Source of the DNA: Chryseobacterium sp. PMSZPI
Lineage (GTDB): Bacteria > Bacteroidota > Bacteroidia > Flavobacteriales > Weeksellaceae
Direction: 5' to 3'
NCBI RefSeq assembly: GCF_002835665.1
Contig: NZ_PIZV01000006.1
Span: 1 to 64,000 of the forward strand
Length of the DNA stretch: 64,000 nucleotides
Shown here: piece by piece, positions 55,090-62,739 of the stretch
How positions within the stretch are numbered: the stretch's first letter is position 1
Layout: each line of letters starts with the position of its first letter
The notes under the pieces: model-generated
What the model was told of the DNA's origin: nothing
The model's input: the letters and a program-made list of their open reading frames with translations, nothing else
The model's database searches: none
Position numbers and translations under genes: made by a program

Positions 55090-55237
55090 AAACAAATTTT
55101 ATTATAATGATATTCAGACCTTTAGCTGTAAGTCTGAAAATTATTCATTTCCAATTTTTATTAACGGGCTAATTTACGAAAAAATTGCCGATTTTTGCTG
55201 TAGAATTTATCCAAAAAATCTTAAAAATTCATAAAAT

Positions 55238-55552
55238 ATGAGCGTATTAAGTATAACTTTCCACTGTACGAAAGATAACCTAGAAGAATGGGAAAATTAT
55301 ATTGATGAAACACTGGTTTTAATGACTGAAAACTTAATGGATGTCAACAAATATATTCTTTCTGAGGTACACAGTGATTATATTGACGAAGGAAAAAACT
55401 ACAATCTTCTGCTGGTTTTTGATAATGATGACCTTAGAAAAGATTTTCTTGAAAGTGAGCTGAAAAATATAGCGGAAAGAATTGAAACTCAATTTGGGCA
55501 GGAAGTATTGATCTTCGATACACTTCTGAACCCGAAAAAATCCAGGCTATAA
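55238..55552 (+). CDS. DUF4286 protein
   Basis: 104 aa, cytosolic. The sequence SVLSITFHCTKDNLEEWENYIDETL, then LSEVHSDYIDEGKNYNLLLVFDN and IETQFGQEVLIFDTLLNP, matches DUF4286, a small Bacteroidetes family of unknown function often found near gyrA or tRNA-modification genes. Divergent from gyrA. It is followed by a strong terminator shared with the convergent lipoprotein gene. Confidence 0.85.
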   Translation: MSVLSITFHCTKDNLEEWENYIDETLVLMTENLMDVNKYILSEVHSDYIDEGKNYNLLLVFDNDDLRKDFLESELKNIAERIETQFGQEVLIFDTLLNPKKSRL

Positions 55553-55560
55553 TACATATA

Positions 55561-55590
55561 AAAAAGCACTGAACGTTTTCAGTGCTTTTT
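55561..55590. terminator. Bidirectional terminator
   Basis: AAAAAGCACTGAA and TTCAGTGCTTTTT make a perfect 13-bp stem with loop CGTT, between two convergent genes. Confidence 0.9.
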
Positions 55591-55601
55591 TATTGTACGT
55601 T

Positions 55602-55826
55602 TTATCTTCTAAATCCGTTATGATGGCCACCTCCATGATGATAATATCCTCCTCCATGATGGCCACCATTAATATATACTCTTTCTGTATATCTAGGGCC
55701 ATAACCATAGTATCTGGGTCCATAATATCCATATCCGGCTCCTCTTCCATAATATCCATCCACTGCACATGATGACAGCATGAATACTATCGCAATGGCT
55801 CCTAAAGCCTTAACTATTGTTTTCAT
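55602..55826 (-). CDS. Small Gly/Tyr/His-rich lipoprotein
   Basis: 74 aa. Signal ends in the lipobox MLSSC (Cys 20). The mature chain is of low complexity: GYYGRGAGYGYYGPRYYGYGPRYTE and then HHGGGYYHHGGGHHNGFRR. The His-rich end could bind metal. A sigma-54-like promoter (55857-55873) lies about 20 bases before the likely transcript start. No family known; similar tiny lipoproteins are widespread in Chryseobacterium. Confidence 0.75.
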   Translation of the reverse strand: MKTIVKALGAIAIVFMLSSCAVDGYYGRGAGYGYYGPRYYGYGPRYTERVYINGGHHGGGYYHHGGGHHNGFRR

Positions 55827-55856
55827 TTTTTCAACCTTTTATTCCACATTAAAATA

Positions 55857-55873
55857 ATCAACGTTAGTGCCAA
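55857..55873 (-). promoter_or_regulatory. Sigma-54-like promoter of the Tyr-rich lipoprotein
   Basis: On the minus strand TTGGCACTAACGTTGAT: TGGCAC, five bases, TTGAT, with the GG and GA dinucleotides ten bases apart as in -24/-12 promoters. The -12 GC of the consensus is GA here. It predicts a leader of about 20 bases. A TAACTTTG box also lies at 55878-55871. Confidence 0.5.
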
Positions 55874-55946
55874 AGTTACCTGAAATTCAGGTTATAAATA
55901 TAATAATTCTAAAATTTCGGATAGAGGTTTTCAGAATCATTGATGT

Positions 55947-56132
55947 CTAATAGCCATTTCTTTTTTTCACTTGCCCCGGAGCGTAATCTTTTGCACTTCC
56001 CCCGTAGATTTTTTTAGCTTGTCCTGGTGGAAGCCTGTTTCCATTTCCACGTCCTTCATCAACATAGGCAACACAAGATGTTAATAGCACTGCTACAATA
56101 ATAACACCTATAATTTTAATCAATCCTTTCAT
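55947..56132 (-). CDS. Small PPGQAKK-type lipoprotein
   Basis: 61 aa. Starting at the ATG 56132 (MKGLIKIIGVIIVAVLLTSC) gives a lipobox with Cys 20; an upstream in-frame start would fall before the transcript start predicted by the sigma-54-like element. The mature part NRLPPGQAKKIYGGSAKDYAPGQVKK repeats a PPGQAKK/APGQVKK motif found in small Bacteroidetes lipoproteins sometimes annotated, without good reason, as quinol oxidase subunit 4. Role unknown. Confidence 0.75.
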   Translation of the reverse strand: MKGLIKIIGVIIVAVLLTSCVAYVDEGRGNGNRLPPGQAKKIYGGSAKDYAPGQVKKRNGY

Positions 56133-56156
56133 TTTATCAAATTTAATGGTTAACAT

Positions 56157-56173
56157 ATCAAGGTTAGTGCCAT
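56157..56173 (-). promoter_or_regulatory. Sigma-54-like promoter of the PPGQAKK lipoprotein
   Basis: On the minus strand ATGGCACTAACCTTGAT: the same TGGCAC-N5-TTGAT as at 55857-55873, again about 25-40 bases before a small lipoprotein start. It predicts transcription from about 56145. A TAAATTTG box lies between it and the start codon. Confidence 0.5.
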
Positions 56174-56229
56174 TGTGAAATTTAGGGTTTAGGGAAAATT
56201 ACGATTGTTTTCCTTCAACTCATTAATGA

Positions 56230-56724
56230 TCATTCGATTCTTTCACTTCTTTTCTCAAACATGATGACATCTTTCCATTCGCCGTTGAGCTTTCCTAGTT
56301 TTTTACGAACACCTACTATTCTGAAGCCGTTCTTCTGGTGAAATTTGATCGAGGTTTCATTTTCAGAAAATACATTGGTTTGTAAAGTCCAGAATCCGTG
56401 GTCTTCACTATCCAAAATCATCTTCTTTAAGAGCACCGACCCCAATCCTTTACCTTGATACTCATTATCAAAATAAATACTTACTTCCGCCACTCCTTTA
56501 AAACATTCTCTTTTGCTTACCGGCTTTAAGGCACACCATCCTACCACTTGATTACTTTCGTTCTCCAACACCCAACGACAGTCATTGAAATATTCCATAT
56601 CCCAGGCTTCTGCAGTAGGAATTTGGGTTTCAAAAGTAGCTAATCCACCTTCTACTCCTTGTTTAAAAATTTCCAACACACGAGCTCCGTCATTGGGAAG
56701 CATTTCTCTTAATTCGTAATTCAT
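56230..56724 (-). CDS. GNAT acetyltransferase (phosphinothricin-acetyltransferase-like)
   Basis: 164 aa. The acetyl-CoA site is VAEVSIYFDNEYQGKGLGSVLLKKM (about residues 83-107, with the QGKGLG loop). The N-terminus YELREMLPNDGARVLEIFKQGVEGGLATFET and the C-terminal NGFRIVGVRKKLGKLNGEWKDVIMFEK are the pattern of PAT/MddA-like N-acetyltransferases that modify phosphinothricin or methionine sulfoximine. The natural substrate is uncertain. It starts five bases after the DUF421 stop, so it is part of that operon. Confidence 0.9.
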   Translation of the reverse strand: MNYELREMLPNDGARVLEIFKQGVEGGLATFETQIPTAEAWDMEYFNDCRWVLENESNQVVGWCALKPVSKRECFKGVAEVSIYFDNEYQGKGLGSVLLKKMILDSEDHGFWTLQTNVFSENETSIKFHQKNGFRIVGVRKKLGKLNGEWKDVIMFEKRSERIE

Positions 56725-56729
56725 TGCGA

Positions 56730-57242
56730 TTAGTGATATTTTCTTTTAATTTTTCTTTTAATTCTTGAATAGTGAGTCTGTTTGCTTTTTTCATCTTCAG
56801 AAACGACACTGATGTTTCCGTCCACTTCCAAAACAGAAATTTTTACTCCTTTTATATTTTCAATACCATGTTCTCTTATGGCTTCTTCTAATTCATTCTC
56901 GGTAATTTTCACCCTGTTCAAAGCAATATGATCTACTACCCCATCTCTAATAAGCACTACCGGCTCATCTTCCATAAATACTTCAAAGGAACGATTGGAA
57001 AACATAAGTCTTTTCAATATAAAATTGGCAACAAACAAAACCAATGCTGCCACAATTCCTCCTAAAAGTGATGTATCAGGGCCAACCATCGCATTTTGAA
57101 CTGCATTGGAAATCAATAATAGCAGCACTACATCTCCCGCATTCAACTGAGAAAGCTGGTTTTTACCAAATAAACGAATTCCGATGACCATGAAAAGGTA
57201 AACACAGAGGGAACGAATCGCAACATTAAGAATAGAATCCAT
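56730..57242 (-). CDS. DUF421 (YetF-like) membrane protein
   Basis: 170 aa with three N-terminal membrane helices (about 8-25, 35-53, 60-78) and the cytosolic DUF421 domain (SFEVFMEDEPVVLIRDGVVDHIAL, then ELEEAIREHGIENIKGVKISVLEVDGNISV). The family includes YetF, a spore-germination-related protein in Bacillus; its role in Flavobacteriia is unknown. It carries a TACATTTG box 21 bases before the start and leads the two-gene operon with the GNAT gene. Confidence 0.9.
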   Translation of the reverse strand: MDSILNVAIRSLCVYLFMVIGIRLFGKNQLSQLNAGDVVLLLLISNAVQNAMVGPDTSLLGGIVAALVLFVANFILKRLMFSNRSFEVFMEDEPVVLIRDGVVDHIALNRVKITENELEEAIREHGIENIKGVKISVLEVDGNISVVSEDEKSKQTHYSRIKRKIKRKYH

Positions 57243-57262
57243 GGATATTTCTTTTATCTATT

Positions 57263-57270
57263 CAAATGTA
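57263..57270 (-). promoter_or_regulatory. Promoter -7 box of the DUF421 operon
   Basis: TACATTTG on the minus strand, exact consensus; transcription from about 57256 gives a leader near 14 bases. Confidence 0.6.
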
Positions 57271-57303
57271 TTGATTTTTTAGTATTGATGAGAAAAGTAT
57301 TTC

Positions 57304-58464
57304 TTATTCTTCCTGCCAATATTCAAGATCTGTTGGCTTATAAAGAGGAATTCTTCCTTCCCATTTAGGGACTACAAATCCTTTAGGAAGAATGTATTTA
57401 GGTGACAGCAGTTTTTTCTGTTTATCATCAAATCTTCCTAAGCGAAAACGCATCACCTGATCCTGCTTCTGTTTGTTTACAAAATAGATAACCCCATCAA
57501 CAAAATCACCCCCTGTATCTTTAGGGATAGTCACAATCATTCGATCATAATGTCCTTTTTCAAAGGTTGCCTGAAGGTTTTGTGGCAAAAGAACATTTCC
57601 TTCAAACCATCGGGACTCATTATCATAAGAATGCCAGATTAAATCCATTTGAACAGGGAGTTTTAGCAAATGTGATGAATTAGGATTTTTAGGGTAACCA
57701 ATAAAACGGTTAGACCATTTTAAAAAGTAAGGTGTAGAATCTAGAAAATAGACAGTTCCATCTTTTGAATAATAAGTGATTGAATATTTATAATCTTCTT
57801 CACTGCTAAAGCCCAGATCATATTTATATTGCTTATCTCCTTTTTCCCATGCTGAATAAGGTACTCCATGCAGATAATGATATATGTTAACTTCTGAATT
57901 AATAAATTTTTCTGAAGAAAGAATGTCTTTTTCAATCTTTTCAGCTTCTTCACTTTCTCTCCAAATTCCCTTATTTTTTGCTTTAAAGTTTATTATTTCT
58001 TTATTATTTCCTTGTCCAGACATCCACACCGCTACATTTCCTCCTGGGGCAAAGCCTGCAATAATCTGAGTATAATTTCCTTTTTCTCCCTTAGAATTCC
58101 AGCCATTTTTAAATAATTCAACCATCATTTCTCTAGGAAGTTTAGATCCGCCTTCATACCGATAACCATCTATGGCGCAAATCCATTTCACAAAAACACT
58201 ATCCGGAACAGACTTAAAAATGTCTCCTCCAGCATAGCCTCCGCTAGTAGTCCCCCAGCCAGGATCCGCTCCAATATTGGCAGAAGCTCCCGCAATACTT
58301 TTTCCCTGATAAAAAAATTCAACAAATGGACCACCATTTCCATAAAATTTAGGTGCTGACCATGCTGCATTCCATTCAAATTTATCCTTGGGCTCACAGC
58401 TTATTAGCAATAGCTGAGCTAGGACTAGTAAAAACAATAATGTATTTTTTATTTTTCTCATCAT
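57304..58464 (-). CDS. DUF2931 lipoprotein, copy 1
   Basis: 386 aa with a lipobox (LLLISC, Cys 23). The mature N-terminus EPKDKFEWNAAWSAPKFYG and the fingerprint GGDIFKSVPDSVFVKWICAIDG, then YSAWEKGDKQYKYDLGFSSEEDYKY, is the DUF2931 family. Its last 130 residues are almost identical to those of copy 3. Three such paralogs follow a T6SS DUF2235 lipase gene, the usual place of immunity proteins, so it may protect the periplasm against sister-cell attack. Stop to end of operon at 57304; no clear terminator. An ATG at 58461 is an alternative start. Confidence 0.83.
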   Translation of the reverse strand: MMRKIKNTLLFLLVLAQLLLISCEPKDKFEWNAAWSAPKFYGNGGPFVEFFYQGKSIAGASANIGADPGWGTTSGGYAGGDIFKSVPDSVFVKWICAIDGYRYEGGSKLPREMMVELFKNGWNSKGEKGNYTQIIAGFAPGGNVAVWMSGQGNNKEIINFKAKNKGIWRESEEAEKIEKDILSSEKFINSEVNIYHYLHGVPYSAWEKGDKQYKYDLGFSSEEDYKYSITYYSKDGTVYFLDSTPYFLKWSNRFIGYPKNPNSSHLLKLPVQMDLIWHSYDNESRWFEGNVLLPQNLQATFEKGHYDRMIVTIPKDTGGDFVDGVIYFVNKQKQDQVMRFRLGRFDDKQKKLLSPKYILPKGFVVPKWEGRIPLYKPTDLEYWQEE

Positions 58465-58473
58465 GGAAAACCA

Positions 58474-59628
58474 TTATTCTTCCTGCCAATATTCTAAATC
58501 TGTTGGCTTATAAAGAGGAATTCTTCCTTCCCATTTAGGGACTACAAATCCTTTAGGAAGAGTGTATTTTGATACATCATATTTTCTCGTCTCATTGTTG
58601 AGTTTCGCCAATCGAAATTTCATGATACGTTCTTTTGAAGTGGAACCTTGTAGCCATATTGTTCCAAACGTATAATTTCCAGAAGGATTCAACTTATCCA
58701 TCACATACACAATATGAACATTTTTATTTTTTTTATAAAATGACTCAAAAGTATTTTGAAAATCAACAGGGAAAACTATCTCACCTTTATACCATTGTTT
58801 ATTATCTTCTGATATCCATTGTACTGTTGTATGAACTGGAAGCTTTCCTTCTTTTACTCCAGCATTGATATGATTAGACATCCAATCCTTATAAGGAATA
58901 ATAAACTGATTCTCATTTAAAAATATATAGCTACCATCCTTTGAAAAAGCGGTAACCGATTCGTAAAAATCACGATCCTCCTCACTGCTAAAGCCTATAT
59001 CATATCTGTAAGTTTTTTCTCCTTTTTCCCAAACTGAATAAGGAATGCCGTGTAGATAAGCATATTTCAAAATATCTTTTGCTTCATCTCCTGTTGATGT
59101 CCAAAGAGTAACCGAATTAGAATCATCTTTATTGGTCTCTCCTACACGCTTGGCTTTTATTTTAGTAATTTCTTCATTTCCAAATGAACCAGAGAGCCAT
59201 ACCGTTACGTTTCCTCCAGGAGCCATACCTGTGATAATTTGACTATAATTTTCTTTCTTCCCTTTAATTTCTTTTCCTCTTTTAAATAACTCCAACATTT
59301 TTTCTCTTGGAAGTTTTGCCCCAACTTTATATTCAATTAAATCAAGACCACAGCGCCAGCTAACAGAAATACTGTCAGGAACAGGTTTAAATATTTCGCC
59401 TCCTGTATAGCCACCACTTGTCATTCCCCAACCAGGATTTATCCCTACATTCGCTGATGTTCCTGCCACCCCATTTCTTTGATAAAAATATTCTACAAAT
59501 GGACCTCCTGAGATATAATTTTTTGGTGCAGAAATTCCTGCATTCCATTCAAATTTATCCTTAGGCTCACAGCTTATTATTAACAATAAGTTTGGTAAGA
59601 ATAATGCTATGTTTTTTATTTTTTTCAT
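58474..59628 (-). CDS. DUF2931 lipoprotein, copy 2
   Basis: 384 aa from the ATG at 59628 (MKKIKNIALFLPNLLLIISC, lipobox Cys 20). An ATG at 59640 overlaps the copy-3 stop as TAATG and is an equal alternative; longer extensions would be antisense-like to the copy-3 tail. The N-terminal 130 residues and the last 30 (YTLPKGFVVPKWEGRIPLYK) follow the other copies, but the central part (about 180-350) is different, including EGKLPVHTTVQWISEDNKQWYKGEI. This divergent core could give a different partner specificity. Candidate immunity protein of the T6SS lipase. Confidence 0.83.
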   Translation of the reverse strand: MKKIKNIALFLPNLLLIISCEPKDKFEWNAGISAPKNYISGGPFVEYFYQRNGVAGTSANVGINPGWGMTSGGYTGGEIFKPVPDSISVSWRCGLDLIEYKVGAKLPREKMLELFKRGKEIKGKKENYSQIITGMAPGGNVTVWLSGSFGNEEITKIKAKRVGETNKDDSNSVTLWTSTGDEAKDILKYAYLHGIPYSVWEKGEKTYRYDIGFSSEEDRDFYESVTAFSKDGSYIFLNENQFIIPYKDWMSNHINAGVKEGKLPVHTTVQWISEDNKQWYKGEIVFPVDFQNTFESFYKKNKNVHIVYVMDKLNPSGNYTFGTIWLQGSTSKERIMKFRLAKLNNETRKYDVSKYTLPKGFVVPKWEGRIPLYKPTDLEYWQEE

Positions 59629-59639
59629 ATTAAAAAACA

Positions 59640-60800
59640 TTACTCTTCCTGCCAATATTCTAGATCTGTTGGCTTTTGAAGAGGGATTCGACCTTCCCAT
59701 TCCGGAACTACAAAGCCTTTGGGAAGAGTGTATTTAGGTGACAGCAGTTTTTTCTGTTTATCATCAAATCTTCCTAAGCGAAAACGCATCACCTGATCCT
59801 GTTTCTGTTTGTTTACAAAATAGATAACTCCTTCAACAAAATCTCCACCTGTATCCTTAGGGATTGTCACAATCATTCGATCATAATGTCCTTTTTCAAA
59901 AGTTACCTGAAGATTTTGTGGCAAAAGAACATTTCCTTCAAACCATCGAGACTCATTATCATAAGAATGCCAGATTAAATCCATTTGAACAGGGAGTTTT
60001 AACTGATGTGATGAGTTAAGGTTTTTAGGATAGTCAACAAAACGATTAGCCCATTTCAGAAAGTAAGGTGTAGAATCTAGAAAATAAACACTTCCATCTT
60101 TTGAATAATAAGTGATTGAATATTTATAATCTTCTTCACTGCTAAAACCTAGATCATATTTATGCTGTTTATCTCCTTTTTCCCAAACTGAATAGGGAAT
60201 ACCGTGAAAGAAACGAAATATATTCGCAATTTTAAATCCTTCGGATAGCTTTTCATGTTCTTCAACATATTTTTTATAATTCGTATCATTTTCTTTCCAA
60301 ACACCAATGTTTTTTGCTTTAAATTTGGTAATTTCTGTACTTGAATTCCCCCCTCTCATCCAAACGGTTACATTACCTCCCGGGGCAAAACCGGTAACAA
60401 TTAGTCCATAATCCAATTTTTCACCATAAGAATCTATTATTTTATTTTTAAACAAATTGAGCATTTCTTCTCTTGGTAATTTATGGCCAACTTTATATTG
60501 AACTCCATCTGCATCACAAATCCAACTTACTGATATACTATCCGGAACGGGTTTGTAAATATCACCACCTGTATACCCTCCACTCGTTAAGCCCCAACCA
60601 GGTTCTATTCCCCCAGCAGAAGCCCCAGCAATACTTTTTCCTTGATAAAAATATTCTACAAATGGGCCTGATGCTCCATAATATATAGGTGCGGAAATTC
60701 CTGCATTCCATTCAAATTTATCCTTAGGATTGCAGCTCATTATTAACAATAAGTTTGGTAAGAATAGTGCTATACTCTTAATTTTATTTATTTTTTCCAT
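59640..60800 (-). CDS. DUF2931 lipoprotein, copy 3
   Basis: 386 aa with a lipobox (LLLIMSC, Cys 23). It is the first DUF2931 gene after the DUF2235 lipase, nine bases from its stop. Its C-terminal third (DLIWHSYDNESRWFEGNVLL through WEGRIPLQKPTDLEYWQEE) is nearly identical to copy 1, while the 150-200 region is unique (GVWKENDTNYKKYVEEHEKLSE). As the copy nearest the lipase it is the best single candidate for the cognate immunity protein, by analogy with other Tle1-Tli1 pairs. Confidence 0.83.
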   Translation of the reverse strand: MEKINKIKSIALFLPNLLLIMSCNPKDKFEWNAGISAPIYYGASGPFVEYFYQGKSIAGASAGGIEPGWGLTSGGYTGGDIYKPVPDSISVSWICDADGVQYKVGHKLPREEMLNLFKNKIIDSYGEKLDYGLIVTGFAPGGNVTVWMRGGNSSTEITKFKAKNIGVWKENDTNYKKYVEEHEKLSEGFKIANIFRFFHGIPYSVWEKGDKQHKYDLGFSSEEDYKYSITYYSKDGSVYFLDSTPYFLKWANRFVDYPKNLNSSHQLKLPVQMDLIWHSYDNESRWFEGNVLLPQNLQVTFEKGHYDRMIVTIPKDTGGDFVEGVIYFVNKQKQDQVMRFRLGRFDDKQKKLLSPKYTLPKGFVVPEWEGRIPLQKPTDLEYWQEE

Positions 60801-60809
60801 ATATTTTTA

Positions 60810-62729
60810 CTAAGGATACCATTTTTCTCTCTCATAATAGATATTCCCATCTTTATCCACTTTAGGAGCAACTGGTTGGTTAACAAAACCTACACTTTCC
60901 AAAATATGATGGTCGCCTGTTTTAACACCTATTGCAGCAAGTCCTCCAAAGTTAGCAGAAAGATGAATATAATGGTTACAGATATGCTGATATATTTCTG
61001 AAGATATTGTATAATTTCCAACTCCTTCTTTTTTACTCTCCTCCAGCATCAAATCCATATATTGTTTCAATACTTTATATTTATCTGTCTCAGGAATTTC
61101 ATACTCAAATTCATGGGGAACTTTGGGATTCGCTATCTTATAATCATCATAAAAAGGCACCTTATTATCAATCGCTTTTTGCAGCATCATATACATTGCT
61201 ACTAAACTGTATTTATTAGAAATATACCTCGAATCTTCCAGAATATAATGGTCTGATTCTTTGGTTTGAAATATTTGATAATAGGGGTTTTGGGATACTG
61301 TTTTTTCTTTATCCGGGAAATCCGGTTCTGCTTTGATTTCCCGTGTTCCCACTCCTGCACTCGTTATTGTTGTTTCTTTTACGTGATCGTAGGTATTTCT
61401 AAATACAATCTCTTTTTCTGTAGAGATGCGCTGGTTGATATAAAACTGTCTTATTTTTTCTTTTTCTTTAAGGATTTTATCATCTCCTACCTTCACATCA
61501 AAATAATCCAAAACAGCGGTATATTTATCCAGATGGGCATAGCCACCGCCTATATCCGAATGGGCACCCAGCATCGATATCGTATAACCTTCTTCTGTTG
61601 GTGTTAATGCAAAATTTTTGCGCCATTCATTATGGGCAGTAATATGGAAAATCTTTTTGATTCCCAACCCGGATACTTTGGTATTGATCTTCTCCAGTGA
61701 TGCCTGTCCAAGAAAAGCAGCAATACTATAGGGAACCGTTAAAGGATTGATAGCCAGCGCTCCCGCTACTTTATATCCAATATTTTCTTTCACCACCATA
61801 TCGGAAATTACTGTATCAAATACTCCCAGAAAACGGATTTCTATGGAAAAAGTATCTCCAACAGGTTGATACCCTGCTTTTATCAATCTTTTTCCAAAGA
61901 GCCCTCCTGCATGTACAGAGACATAAGATACCTTGGGACGTCCCATTTTAGTATCCATTTCATCCCTCATCACTGTATCATATTTTACCGATTTCTTTAC
62001 TTCATTACAGAAATGCCTTGCAGCAGCAGCTCCACGGCTAAATCCGAAAACATCAAATACAATCTTATTGATCTTCTTATCTTTAGGAATACTACTAAAT
62101 TCATTGGCTATAACATTTTTAATTCCTTCTTCTACTCTGCCAATCACTCCCCAATCTCCTCTTCCTGCACAGGAACCTGCAATATCGTCTTCCTTATCCT
62201 GCTTCGTTCCTATGCCTTCTACATATTGTTTTAAAATAGCATAGTTTCCATATTCCGGATGAGCATCTTCACTTCCTTTTGCATCTTCACTCGGGTTCTT
62301 TTTCTCTTTATAAAGATCAAACAGTTTGGCAACGTTTGAATAAGGATTCCAATAACTATCGCGGTCTGAGATTTTAATCTTTTTTTGTTTTCCGGTTTTG
62401 GGATCTTTGATGGTTTCGTAATATTCCTGGGGAACGGTATCATTTTTATAATAGGTTTCTCCGGAGTTGATCTTACTGTAATAGGTCTTATCAGAATTAT
62501 ACCTGTTATTTCCTGTACCATCAAAAAACATCCCGATAAAAATATTTACAGAATCTTTAGGCTGATACGCCGGAGCTTTTTCTACCGCGGAGCCGTGATG
62601 AATATCCTTATCTGCATTCAGATTATTCAAACCCAATGCATTGATATTGGTATTCCCTTCAGAGTACAGATTATACCCTTTTTCGGTTACTTTAGTATAT
62701 TTCCCGTTGACAATTCTTGTTCTGCTCAT
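60810..62729 (-). CDS. DUF2235 lipase, Tle1-like T6SS effector candidate
   Basis: 639 aa from the ATG at 62729; a start at 62765 would overlap vgrG by 25 bases and adds 12 residues lacking family features. The DUF2235 hallmarks are IFIGMFFDGTGNNRYNS (about residue 64), the nucleophile elbow VFDVFGFSRGAAAARHF with Ser near residue 231, FLGVFDTVISD, FHITAHNEWRKNF and MLGAHSDIGGGYAHL. Ser, Asp and His of a lipase triad are thus available. DUF2235 proteins beside vgrG include the Tle1 phospholipases delivered into rival cells. No signal peptide, as expected for a T6SS cargo. Confidence 0.85.
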   Translation of the reverse strand: MSRTRIVNGKYTKVTEKGYNLYSEGNTNINALGLNNLNADKDIHHGSAVEKAPAYQPKDSVNIFIGMFFDGTGNNRYNSDKTYYSKINSGETYYKNDTVPQEYYETIKDPKTGKQKKIKISDRDSYWNPYSNVAKLFDLYKEKKNPSEDAKGSEDAHPEYGNYAILKQYVEGIGTKQDKEDDIAGSCAGRGDWGVIGRVEEGIKNVIANEFSSIPKDKKINKIVFDVFGFSRGAAAARHFCNEVKKSVKYDTVMRDEMDTKMGRPKVSYVSVHAGGLFGKRLIKAGYQPVGDTFSIEIRFLGVFDTVISDMVVKENIGYKVAGALAINPLTVPYSIAAFLGQASLEKINTKVSGLGIKKIFHITAHNEWRKNFALTPTEEGYTISMLGAHSDIGGGYAHLDKYTAVLDYFDVKVGDDKILKEKEKIRQFYINQRISTEKEIVFRNTYDHVKETTITSAGVGTREIKAEPDFPDKEKTVSQNPYYQIFQTKESDHYILEDSRYISNKYSLVAMYMMLQKAIDNKVPFYDDYKIANPKVPHEFEYEIPETDKYKVLKQYMDLMLEESKKEGVGNYTISSEIYQHICNHYIHLSANFGGLAAIGVKTGDHHILESVGFVNQPVAPKVDKDGNIYYEREKWYP

Positions 62730-62739
62730 AGGAAAAATA

